Shown here in pieces: positions 54,956 through 63,366 of a stretch of 64,000 bases of DNA (position 1 is its first letter; the number at the start of each line of letters is the position of its first letter). Both the position numbers and the translations under genes were made by a program. Origin of the DNA: Sphingomonadales bacterium (lineage in GTDB: Bacteria; Pseudomonadota; Alphaproteobacteria; Sphingomonadales; Sphingomonadaceae); assembly GCA_017309275.1 (NCBI GenBank), contig JAFKLT010000038.1, positions 1 to 64,000 on the forward strand, given 5' to 3'. The notes beneath the pieces are model-generated. The model made no database searches and was not told the origin of the DNA. It saw only the letters and a program-made list of their open reading frames with translations.

Positions 54956-56509
54956 TCAGGGACGCGCCGACTTCGGCCATATGCCCTGCTTTCCGGGCGA
55001 AAGAATGCCGTTGGGATCGAGAGCGTCCTTCAGGCGGTGATGGAGATCCCAAAGCGCCCCGTCGTTGTAACGATAGGTTCCAGCAATCTGGTCCATGAAG
55101 GCGAGATGAGTACGATATTCGCCGAACCCCGCCGCCGCGGCCTCATCCACCAGGAGACTGAAGAGATCGTGGGCGCTCTTGCGCATCGTTTCATCGGCCC
55201 GATTGTACATGATCATCAAAATGTGATGCATGTCCCGCCAGCCGACCAGAAACTCCCCGATGTAGTCGAAGCCGAATTCGTGGCAGCGTTTCTTGATCAG
55301 ATTATATTGAGCCAAGGCTTCCGCCCCGTCGGGCGCGGAAATCGGGGAAAAGTTGACGTGTCCCCCTCCGCCGATCCAGTTCATGATGCTGAACTCGGTC
55401 ATATTGGGTTCGCCGCGCATGAGCTTAACGCGATAATCCCACGCAGGATCATTCTCGCGCGCGAAGTGGAACTTGGCGCCCGGAATGTTGCTGAATGCCT
55501 CCTCGATCAATTTCCAATTATTCTCGATCATGGGCGGTGGTCCGTAGAGGGCGCCGTAATAATTCCACATCCCGAGATTGAGGTCCGCGGCGATCTTCGT
55601 CCGGATCGACGGCGGGAGCGGCCCCTTGCCGTCATAATAATGTCGCCGCGTGGTCTTCGCCGAGGCCTCCCACAATAGGTCGACCGCGACCGCTGCGTTA
55701 GGGATCACCTGATTCACCTTGAGCGGGCGCGTGATCTCGAAAATCTGCTCGAGATCCTCTTCGCGTGGAAAGGTGATCATGAACGGCTTGTAACCGGGCG
55801 GCTCCGGCATCAGCCAGATGCCGAGTTTGGTGACGACGCCGAAATTCGACTGGGTGAACATGCCATCGAACTGCGGTCCGAGCCCATGTTTGCTGATCTG
55901 CCAATGCTTGCTGTTAGAGATGCCTCCCTGGCCCGTGCGAACGACCTGGCCATCGGCAAGCACAACTTCCATCCCGCATTGCATAATGAAGTGATCGCCA
56001 TAGGGCGTGTAGCCGGCGCCATGCTCGAGCGCGTTCCCCATGACGCCGCCCCAGGCGGGCGCTGCCGGATCGATCCACAATTTGCTGCCGATCCGCTGCA
56101 GGTGGCGATAAAGCTGCATGTAGGAAACGCCCGGCTCGACCAGCGCATATCCATATTTTTCGTTGACTTCGATGATCCGGTTCATCCGTTTCAGATCGAG
56201 GACAAGATATCCGGATTTGCGGGGTGCCGGCCCGCCATATGCGAAGTTCCGTCCAGTCCCGATGGTCCAGATCGGCAATCGGAAGCTGTTGGCGATGGCA
56301 AGGATCCGCTGCACCTGTTCGACGCTTTCCGGAGCGACGGCGGCAGAAGGAAGCAGAGTGCCATCGGCAAGCGGCGAATACGCGTCGCGGTAAGTCGACA
56401 GCGGAAGCTCGTCGACGAAAACCCAGGTTTTGCCGACGACGCCTGCGAGTTCATCGAGGGCCCGTGAAAAGTCGGCCGCCGCAATTCCCTCGGGCAGCGG
56501 CGGCCTCAC
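54956..56509 (-). CDS. VAO/p-cresol methylhydroxylase-type flavoprotein (4-alkylphenol or benzylic alcohol oxidising)
   Basis: This 517-residue protein has a complete FAD-binding domain (IGTGRNFAYGGPAPR) and a VAO-type cap. In FAD-bound relatives the covalent residue is Tyr384 in p-cresol methylhydroxylase or a His in vanillyl-alcohol oxidase. The matching position here is His384 in GGGHVNFSPI, so the histidyl, VAO-type linkage is expected. It should oxidise the para side chain of a phenol through a quinone methide. It starts at a GTG overlapping the upstream gene by four bases. The assignment of His384 relies on remembered alignments. Confidence 0.88.
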   Translation of the reverse strand: MRPPLPEGIAAADFSRALDELAGVVGKTWVFVDELPLSTYRDAYSPLADGTLLPSAAVAPESVEQVQRILAIANSFRLPIWTIGTGRNFAYGGPAPRKSGYLVLDLKRMNRIIEVNEKYGYALVEPGVSYMQLYRHLQRIGSKLWIDPAAPAWGGVMGNALEHGAGYTPYGDHFIMQCGMEVVLADGQVVRTGQGGISNSKHWQISKHGLGPQFDGMFTQSNFGVVTKLGIWLMPEPPGYKPFMITFPREEDLEQIFEITRPLKVNQVIPNAAVAVDLLWEASAKTTRRHYYDGKGPLPPSIRTKIAADLNLGMWNYYGALYGPPPMIENNWKLIEEAFSNIPGAKFHFARENDPAWDYRVKLMRGEPNMTEFSIMNWIGGGGHVNFSPISAPDGAEALAQYNLIKKRCHEFGFDYIGEFLVGWRDMHHILMIMYNRADETMRKSAHDLFSLLVDEAAAAGFGEYRTHLAFMDQIAGTYRYNDGALWDLHHRLKDALDPNGILSPGKQGIWPKSARP

Positions 56510-57078
56510 CGCGTTTCTCCGGCAAGCCGAAAGGCCCAGGTCACAAGTAGGCCGGGGCTATTCGAGGCGAGTGCACATTCCCCCGAAATGCACGCGGCCC
56601 GGCGCGGTGATGATTTGTGGCCGTCCAGCTCATCGCGAACTTTCTGCGCAACGACGGCGGGCCAAGTATATTGCGGGAGCGCGCCCAAGCCGGGGGCGGC
56701 GCCGATGCGGTGTGTCCAGCGGCCCGCCTCATAGGAATGTTCCCATCGAAGCAAAGGCTCCGCTCCACTCTCGATGAGCAACTGGGCCGCAATCATTGCA
56801 GCGGGGTCGGAGGTCAGGCCTGCAATCACCTGCGCGCCGCGGGGCCAGTCGCCAAGCAACTCATCCAGCCCGCTTCCGACATCCAGCGCGAGAGACTTTT
56901 TCGAAGACGATATGAGGGACGCGGCAAAACGCTCGCTTTCCTCAACCCTTGGCTGGCTGACGACGAGAACGGCCTCTTCGTCCGCCGCACTTCCTGACCG
57001 GAAGCGGGAGGCTCCAACCAGACCCGCGCAAAAAACCCCGGCGCCCAATAGCTCCCGGCGCATCAGCACTGCCGCCAT
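56506..57078 (-). CDS. Exported hypothetical protein of the catabolic operon
   Basis: This 190-residue protein has an N-terminal arginine-pair signal-like stretch (MRRELLGAGVFCAGLVGAS) and a mature part I do not recognise. A Cys pair ACISGEC lies near the C-terminus. It lies between ubiX (TGATG overlap) and the covalent-flavin protein gene (GTGA overlap), so it is translated with them. That position and its probable export make it a candidate maturation factor or periplasmic partner for the flavoproteins. The function is unknown. Confidence 0.65.
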   Translation of the reverse strand: MAAVLMRRELLGAGVFCAGLVGASRFRSGSAADEEAVLVVSQPRVEESERFAASLISSSKKSLALDVGSGLDELLGDWPRGAQVIAGLTSDPAAMIAAQLLIESGAEPLLRWEHSYEAGRWTHRIGAAPGLGALPQYTWPAVVAQKVRDELDGHKSSPRRAACISGECALASNSPGLLVTWAFRLAGETR

Positions 57079-57701
57079 CAAATTGTCCTTTCCGATTTAT
57101 CCGCCTGCGCCAGAGGCATCACTTCTGCGCCCTTCAGTCCGGTCCATCGGCGATCGGCGGCCCGATGGATGCCGAACTGGTCGAGGACCCGGATGCAGCT
57201 ATGGTCGACGATTTCGTCGATCGACGATGGCCGAGCGTAGAACGCCGGGACGGGTGGGAAAATTATCGCCCCCATTTCGGTACAGGCTGCCATGTTTCGA
57301 AGATGGGCAAGGTTCAGGGGCGTCTCTCGCACCATGAGCGTTAATGGACGACGCTCCTTGAGCATGACGTCGGCAGCTCGGGTGATCAGATTGTCGGAGA
57401 GCCCATTGGCGATCGCCGCAAGGGTGCGCATGGAGCAGGGCGCGACAATCATGCCGTCACAGAGAAACGATCCGCTCGCGATACTGGCGCCGACATTCCG
57501 TATGTTATGAACCACGTCAGCCGACGCTTCAAATTTTTTCAGCGTTAGCGGCAGTTCCTCGCGGATGTTGAGCACGGCTGCCTGGGAGACCACGAGGTGC
57601 GTTTCGCAGCTCGGATCTTCACGCAGCATTTCCAGCAGACGCAGACCGTAGATTGATCCTGTCGCGCCGGTGATCGCGATCACGATCTTTTGCAACGTCA
57701 T
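57078..57701 (-). CDS. UbiX-type flavin prenyltransferase (decarboxylase subunit B)
   Basis: This 207-residue protein makes prenylated FMN, the cofactor of UbiD enzymes. The FMN-binding IAITGATGSIYG, the PCSMRTLAAIANGLSDNLITRAADV stretch and RETPLNLAHLRNM are all typical. It is the first gene of the eight-gene leftward operon, and its presence with UbiD and subunit D supports a dedicated BCD-type decarboxylase and not ubiquinone biosynthesis. The ATG at 57701 was chosen for the MTLQKIVIAITG start. Confidence 0.92.
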   Translation of the reverse strand: MTLQKIVIAITGATGSIYGLRLLEMLREDPSCETHLVVSQAAVLNIREELPLTLKKFEASADVVHNIRNVGASIASGSFLCDGMIVAPCSMRTLAAIANGLSDNLITRAADVMLKERRPLTLMVRETPLNLAHLRNMAACTEMGAIIFPPVPAFYARPSSIDEIVDHSCIRVLDQFGIHRAADRRWTGLKGAEVMPLAQADKSERTI

Positions 57702-57798
57702 CGCCCCCGCCGGCGGAGGCCGCCTGTATCCGGTCGATTCGGCACTAGCATAGCCCGCTCCCGATTTCCTATTTGGACACAGCATACAATCCGTTGCT

Positions 57799-57810
57799 TA
57801 TTGTGCAAGG
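57799..57810. promoter_or_regulatory. ATTGYRCAAT-like site upstream of ubiX operon
   Basis: TATTGTGCAAGG lies in the 133-base region upstream of the ubiX operon and matches the half-sites found before the HpaH/hydrolase and Rieske/BenD operons. Confidence 0.5.
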
Positions 57811-57834
57811 CCAAAACCGGCGCGCGGATCGCGG

Positions 57835-58605
57835 TCACTGGCGGAATCGATCGAGCAGCCCGCGTGCCGCATCGGCGAGGGCGAACGCATCTATTCCGAC
57901 AGCGACGAAGCTTGCGCCGCCGGCGAGATGTGCATCGAGAAGCGCGAGATCGCGCGACAGAATTCCCGCTGGCTTTCCCGCGGCAAGGATGCGGGACAAC
58001 GCGCCCATCGTGAGCTCGCGCACCCGCTCCCGGTTGGCGCTTCCCAAGAGCCCGGCCGACGCTGCCAGATCGGCTGGACCGATGAACAGCGCGTCGATCC
58101 CGTCGACGCCGGCGATTGCTTCGATATTCTCGACACCCTGAATCGTCTCGATTTGCGCAATCAGACAAAGCCGCTCGTTGGCATCGGCAACATGGGTCGC
58201 AATGCCGCCCCAGCGCGATGCCCTTGCACCGCCGATGCCTCGGCTGCCCGATGGGGGGTAGCGGCATGCTTCGACCAACCGGAAGGCCTGCTCAGCCGTT
58301 TCGACCATCGGAACCATGAGGGTCGTCGCTCCCAAGTCGAGGATTTGACGGATCGCGACGGGGTCTGATGAAGGCACGCGCACGACGGCAGCGCAGGGCG
58401 GGCAGGACGCTATTGCCCGCAATTGCTCGATTATCCCGGGCAGAGTTTGCGGTCCGTGCTCGGCATCGACAAGGAGCCAGTCGAACCCCAGTCCGGCGCA
58501 GATTTCGGCGATGTCGGCGTTCGCCAGCGCCAGCCAGAATCCCATCTGCGTCCGCCCTTCGGCGAGCGCGACTTTGAAATGGTTGGGAGGATTTGCTGAC
58601 GACAT
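57835..58605 (-). CDS. HpcH/HpaI-type class II aldolase
   Basis: This 256-residue metal-dependent pyruvate aldolase is recognised by MGFWLALANADIAEICAGLGFDWLLVDAEHGP and FIGPADL. The Glu and Asp metal ligands lie in the usual places. Such enzymes cleave 4-hydroxy-2-oxo acids to pyruvate and an aldehyde (HpaI acts on 4-hydroxy-2-oxoheptanedioate). It lies one base after the hydratase gene, so the two form the lower meta-cleavage module. The exact chain length of the substrate is unknown. Confidence 0.9.
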   Translation of the reverse strand: MSSANPPNHFKVALAEGRTQMGFWLALANADIAEICAGLGFDWLLVDAEHGPQTLPGIIEQLRAIASCPPCAAVVRVPSSDPVAIRQILDLGATTLMVPMVETAEQAFRLVEACRYPPSGSRGIGGARASRWGGIATHVADANERLCLIAQIETIQGVENIEAIAGVDGIDALFIGPADLAASAGLLGSANRERVRELTMGALSRILAAGKPAGILSRDLALLDAHLAGGASFVAVGIDAFALADAARGLLDRFRQ

Positions 58606-58606
58606 G

Positions 58607-59407
58607 TCAGACAAACCGCATCGCGATCGAGCCGAGCCTGCCATAATCCGCAGATATCACGTCGCCGCGCGACACAGGGACCGGGCGGGTAAAAGAACCG
58701 CCCAGCAGGATTTCGCCCGCCTGCAACTCTTCTCCCCACTGCGACAAGCGATTTGCCAACCACGCGACCCCTCGCGCTGGATGGTTTAGCACGCCAGCCG
58801 CAATTCCTGTTTCCTCGATGACGGCATTGCGAGATAATATGGCGCCGGCCCATCGCAGGTCGATGGCGTCCGGCCGGATGGGCCGGCCGCCGAGGACGAT
58901 CCCGGCATTCGCCGCGTTGTCGGCAATCGTATCCTGGATTTTCCGGGCGCTGCCGGTCTCCGCGTCGATCGGCTGAACGCGGCTGTCGATGATCTCCACG
59001 GCGGGCACTACATATTCAGTGGCAGCGAGAACAGCCCGTGTCGTCACATCGGGACCACCCAGCGGCCGGGAGAGAATGAAGGCCAATTCGACTTCGACCT
59101 TCGGATTGATGAAGCGATCGATGGGAATTTCGCTCCCCTCCTCGAACGCCATGTCATCGAGCAACGTGCCATAGTCGGGCTCGGTGATACCAGCAGACGC
59201 CTGCATCGCACGCGATGTCAGACCAATCTTGCGGCCAATGGACCGACGTCCCGCCGCCTTCTTGAGCTCAACCCACGCGCGGGCGATGCGATATCCATCT
59301 TCTATCGTCATCTGAGGGAAGCGAAGCGACAGCTGCCGGACGGGTGTTTGGCTCGCCTCGGCGACATCCAGTTCACGCGCGAGCGATGCAACAGTCTCGT
59401 CGTCCAT
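58607..59407 (-). CDS. hpaH: HpaH-type 2-oxo-hept-3-ene-1,7-dioate / 2-hydroxypentadienoate hydratase
   Basis: This 266-residue hydratase closely follows E. coli Hpa[57 protein letters not shown], and a C-terminal [15 protein letters not shown]. It adds water to a dienoate from ring meta-cleavage. The likely substrate is 2-oxohept-3-enedioate or, given the nearby hydrolase, 2-hydroxypenta-2,4-dienoate. It is the first gene of a two-gene operon with the aldolase and is divergent from the hydrolase gene. Confidence 0.9.
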   Translation of the reverse strand: MDDETVASLARELDVAEASQTPVRQLSLRFPQMTIEDGYRIARAWVELKKAAGRRSIGRKIGLTSRAMQASAGITEPDYGTLLDDMAFEEGSEIPIDRFINPKVEVELAFILSRPLGGPDVTTRAVLAATEYVVPAVEIIDSRVQPIDAETGSARKIQDTIADNAANAGIVLGGRPIRPDAIDLRWAGAILSRNAVIEETGIAAGVLNHPARGVAWLANRLSQWGEELQAGEILLGGSFTRPVPVSRGDVISADYGRLGSIAMRFV

Positions 59408-59448
59408 CTCGGCTACTCCCCGTCCCACAATTGCTTATCTGGCAAATG

Positions 59449-59528
59449 CATTGCACAATGAGATATGAGAGTCCAGTCGGCAGGTCGCTAGAGTTTACAA
59501 TGGACAACACGATAGCCATTGTGCAATG
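59449..59528. promoter_or_regulatory. Paired palindromic sites in the HpaH/hydrolase divergent promoter
   Basis: CATTGCACAATG (59449-59460) and CATTGTGCAATG (59517-59528) are exact reverse complements of each other, centred 68 bases apart, and each is near-palindromic (ATTGYRCAAT). They lie between the divergent hydratase and hydrolase genes and are the best-defined copies of the island motif. Confidence 0.65.
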
Positions 59529-59575
59529 TCCAGGTCGGATGGAATGCCATCGATAAGACGGAAGGGAGAGATTTC

Positions 59576-60442
59576 ATGGGTTCGGATGTCATCCGGGAAG
59601 AGAAAATCGAAGGACGCGGGCTTACGTCGCACACGATGATCGCCGGCGATCCCAAGAAGCCTGCCATATTACTTCTGCATGGCGCCGGGCCGGGTGCGCA
59701 CGCCGCATCAAACTGGCGCCACCTAATGCCCGATCTCGCCGAAAATTTCTTCGTGATCGCACCCGATCTGATCGGATTTGGCCAGTCCACCATACCGGAT
59801 CCGTTCCCGGACAATGTCATGGCGTGGATCGGTGTCCGCGTCGAACAATGCCTCGGACTGATGGACGCGCTTGAGATCGACAGCGCCCATATCGTCGGAA
59901 ATTCGATGGGCGGCGCGCTGACACTGCAGCTTCTGAGCGAAACGCCCGAACGATTCGATAAGGTCATTCTCATGGGGTCGATAGGTGCCCCGGCGCCGCG
60001 GACGCCGGAGTTGGTTCGGCTGCTCTCCTTTTATTCCGATCCGCGCCCAGCGCGATATCGCCAGCTGATGCACAGCTTCGCCTATGACGCTGACAAGTTC
60101 GAAGGAATGGAAGAGATCGTATCGTCGCGCTATCAAATTGCGACCGATCCCGCTGTCATGTCCATCGCGTCGAAGATGATCGATTCGATGAAGGTCGGGA
60201 TCGAAACGCTTGCAATGCCGCCGTCGATCTTGGGCAAGCTTCCGCACGACGTGCTGATTTTTCACGGCAGGCAGGACCGGATCGTCCCTCTCGATACGAG
60301 CCTCTATCTGCTTGAGCATCTCCAGCATGCCGAACTCTATGTTCTCGATAGGTCGGGACACTGGAGCCAGCTTGAGCGATGGGACATCATGCGCCCGATG
60401 CTCGAACGCCATTTTGGCGCACGCGACTGGACGACGGCCTGA
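59576..60442 (+). CDS. Meta-cleavage product C-C hydrolase (alpha/beta hydrolase)
   Basis: This 288-residue enzyme of the XylF/DmpD/BphD group has GAGPGAHAASNW, the nucleophile Ser110 in GNSMGG, Asp234 in HGRQDRIVP and His262 in RSGHWSQLER. It hydrolyses the C-C bond of a ring-fission product to a dienoate and a carboxylic acid. The ATG at 59576 has a strong ribosome site (gaagggagag). It is the single rightward gene between two leftward operons and shares a promoter region with the hydratase. Confidence 0.9.
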   Translation: MGSDVIREEKIEGRGLTSHTMIAGDPKKPAILLLHGAGPGAHAASNWRHLMPDLAENFFVIAPDLIGFGQSTIPDPFPDNVMAWIGVRVEQCLGLMDALEIDSAHIVGNSMGGALTLQLLSETPERFDKVILMGSIGAPAPRTPELVRLLSFYSDPRPARYRQLMHSFAYDADKFEGMEEIVSSRYQIATDPAVMSIASKMIDSMKVGIETLAMPPSILGKLPHDVLIFHGRQDRIVPLDTSLYLLEHLQHAELYVLDRSGHWSQLERWDIMRPMLERHFGARDWTTA

Positions 60443-60510
60443 GGGCCGTTGTCACCCCGATGACGTACATATCCAAGGGCGCTGGCTCTCACCATCGCTC
60501 CCAGGTGTGA

Positions 60511-61008
60511 CTAGATCGGATAGACCAGATAGCGGGGTAGTACCGTCGTATCGAGGAGGGTGCGACGGGAAAGAAGCTTAAGATCTCCATCCGCGCCTTC
60601 TCGAACGAGATCCTCATATTGCCCCGTCGCGAGGACTTCGGACACGCCGCTGTCTTCGGGCGTCATGAACACGCTGAAGTTGGACCGCGCTTTCCAGGTG
60701 TTATCATCAATTCGGTCCGCCGCGACGCGCTGAACGAAATGCCGAGTTCGATAGTCCTGAAATGTCCCGGCCCATATCTTCGTGATATAGGTCACTCGGT
60801 CGAGCAGGCGCGCGTGGCAGTCGTCGTACATGAAGCCCAGCGCGAGCCCCTGTTCCTCATTTTCACGCGACAGACAGATATAGGATGCGTCGTCCTCTTC
60901 CACATAGTTGGATAGCCAGCGCTGCATATCCTTGCTGTCGAGTGCGTCCGCGTCCGCGACGAGCAAGTCGTCGAGCGCGCGATTAAAGTTTTCGGGCGCC
61001 AAGGTCAT
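60511..61008 (-). CDS. Aromatic-ring-hydroxylating dioxygenase beta subunit
   Basis: This 165-residue protein has the NTF2-like/SnoaL fold of ring-hydroxylating dioxygenase small subunits, with the typical ALDSKDMQRWLSNYVEEDDASYICL N-terminal part and DYRTRHFVQRV. It is structural and supports the alpha subunit. It overlaps the alpha-subunit gene by four bases (ATGA) and ends the leftward three-gene operon. The benzoate/anthranilate/salicylate-type families are the closest by appearance. Confidence 0.88.
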   Translation of the reverse strand: MTLAPENFNRALDDLLVADADALDSKDMQRWLSNYVEEDDASYICLSRENEEQGLALGFMYDDCHARLLDRVTYITKIWAGTFQDYRTRHFVQRVAADRIDDNTWKARSNFSVFMTPEDSGVSEVLATGQYEDLVREGADGDLKLLSRRTLLDTTVLPRYLVYPI

Positions 61009-62180
61009 GCTGCGCGCCTTTCGAAACCCATTATTTCCCGATAATATTCCCATCTCGGAAGATTTCCGCTCTCGTCGTTCTGAAGGAACTCGTCCTCGAT
61101 CTTCTCTTTGTCACGGACACCTTTTTGAAAGATGGCCGCGCCGGGCGTGTGGTTCCCGATATGAATCCGGTGAAAAATCGACGCGTCTTCCATGCTGATC
61201 AGGCCGCTCGGACCCAAGAGGTTCGAACTTTGGCGCAAGCGGTGCCGCACCATCTCCTCATCGTCATCGGCATGCGCGAAATAAGCGTAATGCACTTCGA
61301 CCCGCTCATGATCGATGGGCGTCGCGAACCGCAGGTTGATAACGTCCAAATGCTTCGTTGCAACGAAGGTCGGAAAGAGGCTGACGATCCGGGATCCGAC
61401 GGAGGGGTCCTGCCCCTTGAACTCGATGATCGACGGATCTTCGAGCATCGTATCGCCACGGGCAACCGACAGCTCGGATTCAAAGCCTATATGGCCCCGT
61501 TTCGTGCTGGTGAACTGGCGCCCCTTACCGCCCTGCCAGTTTAGGAGATTGAAGGCCTGGTGCAGGAGCGGTGCATGATAGCCGTCATTGTCGGTATAGG
61601 ACTTCCAGTTCGTGTTGTACCGGACCTTCTGGTAGCCGAGCAGCTTGAGGCGGCCGTCCCCCCCCACGAGCTCGCGGAGCGTTTCCACGATCGATCCGAG
61701 GCATTCGAGAAGGGGTTCGGTTCGAGCGGACATGGTGACGAACACGACGCCGTAGACGCTCTCCATCCGGGGTTGGGCCAAGGGATAGTCGGAGCGGTTG
61801 AAGCCAGGCACGAACTCGCGCTGGTTCGGACACCCGACCAGGTCCCCCCGCGTGCTGAACAGCCAGCGATGATATGGGCATTCGAATTCCTGCTTGTTAC
61901 CCATCGGAGCGGTTTCGAGCTGGTTCCCGCGGTGCGAGCAGGCGTTGAAGAAGGCGCGAACGATACCATCATCGCCGCGCGCGATCAGCAGGGGAATACC
62001 GGCGAGACGAAACGTCTTGAAATCCCCCCGTTCCGGGATCTCGCTCTCATGGCAAACCGGATGCCACTCCTCGCCATGAAAAATGCGCTGCAGTTCGGTG
62101 TCGTAAACGTCCTTGCGTACAAAAACTTCCTTCGGAATCTCATTGAAATTGTGAGGCCAGTCCAAATCTAGCTTCGTCAT
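61005..62180 (-). CDS. Rieske aromatic-ring-hydroxylating dioxygenase alpha subunit
   Basis: This 391-residue catalytic subunit has the Rieske ligands Cys81/His83 (ACSHRGNQ) and Cys101/His104 (CPYHRW). The mononuclear iron site has His202 and His207 in [11 protein letters not shown], with a likely Asp from SMEDASIF. It is shorter than BenA-type subunits (about 450 residues). With the BenD-type dehydrogenase nearby, a carboxylated ring is a likely substrate. No ferredoxin or reductase gene lies in the window. Start at 62180 gives [16 protein letters not shown]. Confidence 0.9.
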   Translation of the reverse strand: MTKLDLDWPHNFNEIPKEVFVRKDVYDTELQRIFHGEEWHPVCHESEIPERGDFKTFRLAGIPLLIARGDDGIVRAFFNACSHRGNQLETAPMGNKQEFECPYHRWLFSTRGDLVGCPNQREFVPGFNRSDYPLAQPRMESVYGVVFVTMSARTEPLLECLGSIVETLRELVGGDGRLKLLGYQKVRYNTNWKSYTDNDGYHAPLLHQAFNLLNWQGGKGRQFTSTKRGHIGFESELSVARGDTMLEDPSIIEFKGQDPSVGSRIVSLFPTFVATKHLDVINLRFATPIDHERVEVHYAYFAHADDDEEMVRHRLRQSSNLLGPSGLISMEDASIFHRIHIGNHTPGAAIFQKGVRDKEKIEDEFLQNDESGNLPRWEYYREIMGFERRAA

Positions 62181-63196
62181 GGGATTGCCTCCAATGATAA
62201 TGGCGTGGATTGCTCGCGTTCCAGCTCGCGTCCCAGATCGGCCCACATCGTGCCGGATTTGCGCGCCCCGGCCAGAAACGGCTCGGGTACGAGATGATAG
62301 GGCGGCCGAACTGGTCCCGCTTTCATCCACCCTGCAGCGTCCATTCGGGCCTTCTCGAGGCCGATGTTATACGTTGAAAATTCCTTGAAGCTCCCATTCG
62401 GGAACAGGGGCGCGGCGGTGGGGCCCAGACGCGCCTGCAGCGCCCGCGCGGCCGCCCAGTCGCCGCTTGCCCTCGCCTTCGCGACAATATCGCGCAAACT
62501 CGTCGTCACGAGCGGATGGCAAACGGCGCCACTGGACCAGAAGGCATCGATCTCGTCGACCATCCGCGCCGCCGCATAATAATCGAAATCGATGGGGAGT
62601 AGCTTGATATTGCCCTTCACGGCCGCGAGATCGGCCAGCAGCGTACCGACCCCGATATATTTCGCGGTCACGACCTGGGGAATTTCCGCGACCTGCGCCC
62701 AGAATGCCCGCGGAAAATCGAACTTGAACGCTTCGGGGTTGGCGTAAATGGCGATATTCATTTCGGGGACGGCCTCGGCGACGTCGCGATAGAATTGCAC
62801 GGAAACGTCGAGCGCGGGCGCGCACCACATCGGAATGCCAAGCATGGTCCCGTCGGCGCCAAGCGCAAGCGCTTCCCGGGTCAGGGCGATCGTATCGCGC
62901 GTGTTAAGGCAGGTCGTGCCCACGAACACGGGAACGCGGCCGCCGGCCGCATCGACAATCGCTCGCATATAATCGAGCTTTTCGCCGTGGGTGAGCGTTG
63001 CCGCCTCTCCCAAAGTTCCCATGCTGAGAATGCCGTCAATTCCAGCGTCGATCAGCCCGTTCACCACCCGCGCGGCTTCATCCAGGTCGACCGTGTTCTC
63101 TGAGCGCCAGTCCGAGGCGTTTTCGGTAGCGGGCGTCGGCACGATGGCCCAGGCGCCTTTGATATCATCGGGTCGGAGCAGCCGGCTGCGCATCAT
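62177..63196 (-). CDS. NahE-type hydratase-aldolase (dihydrodipicolinate synthase family)
   Basis: This 339-residue Schiff-base aldolase closely resembles trans-o-hydroxybenzylidenepyruvate hydratase-aldolase of naphthalene pathways: [30 protein letters not shown], Tyr151 ([12 protein letters not shown]) and Schiff-base Lys179 ([10 protein letters not shown]). It should split an arylidene-pyruvate to an aromatic aldehyde and pyruvate. It is the first gene of the leftward operon and overlaps the alpha-subunit gene by four bases. Its natural substrate here is unknown; presence with the aldehyde dehydrogenase suggests the aldehyde feeds into acid formation. Confidence 0.9.
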   Translation of the reverse strand: MMRSRLLRPDDIKGAWAIVPTPATENASDWRSENTVDLDEAARVVNGLIDAGIDGILSMGTLGEAATLTHGEKLDYMRAIVDAAGGRVPVFVGTTCLNTRDTIALTREALALGADGTMLGIPMWCAPALDVSVQFYRDVAEAVPEMNIAIYANPEAFKFDFPRAFWAQVAEIPQVVTAKYIGVGTLLADLAAVKGNIKLLPIDFDYYAAARMVDEIDAFWSSGAVCHPLVTTSLRDIVAKARASGDWAAARALQARLGPTAAPLFPNGSFKEFSTYNIGLEKARMDAAGWMKAGPVRPPYHLVPEPFLAGARKSGTMWADLGRELEREQSTPLSLEAIP

Positions 63197-63245
63197 CCCT
63201 CTCCTTTTGGACCTGCAGAATCACGGCCCTTTCGTTGTTCATAGT

Positions 63246-63352
63246 GTAATGCATTACTCCTTGTGTTTGCAAGCTGCGACATGTAATTCCTGAATCAACC
63301 ATTGCGTAACAATTCTATCCAGTTGATATTTATCAATTTTAGTTGCGCAATA
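63246..63352. promoter_or_regulatory. Palindrome and two island-motif sites before the NahE/BenD operons
   Basis: The divergent region holds GTAATGCATTAC (63246-63257, perfect palindrome), CATTGCGTAACA (63300-63311) and GTTGCGCAATA (63342-63352, containing palindromic TTGCGCAA). They match the motif found before the other island operons in form and composition, and lie between the divergent starts at 63196 and 63367. Confidence 0.5.
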
Positions 63353-63366
63353 ATGGAGAGCTCACG

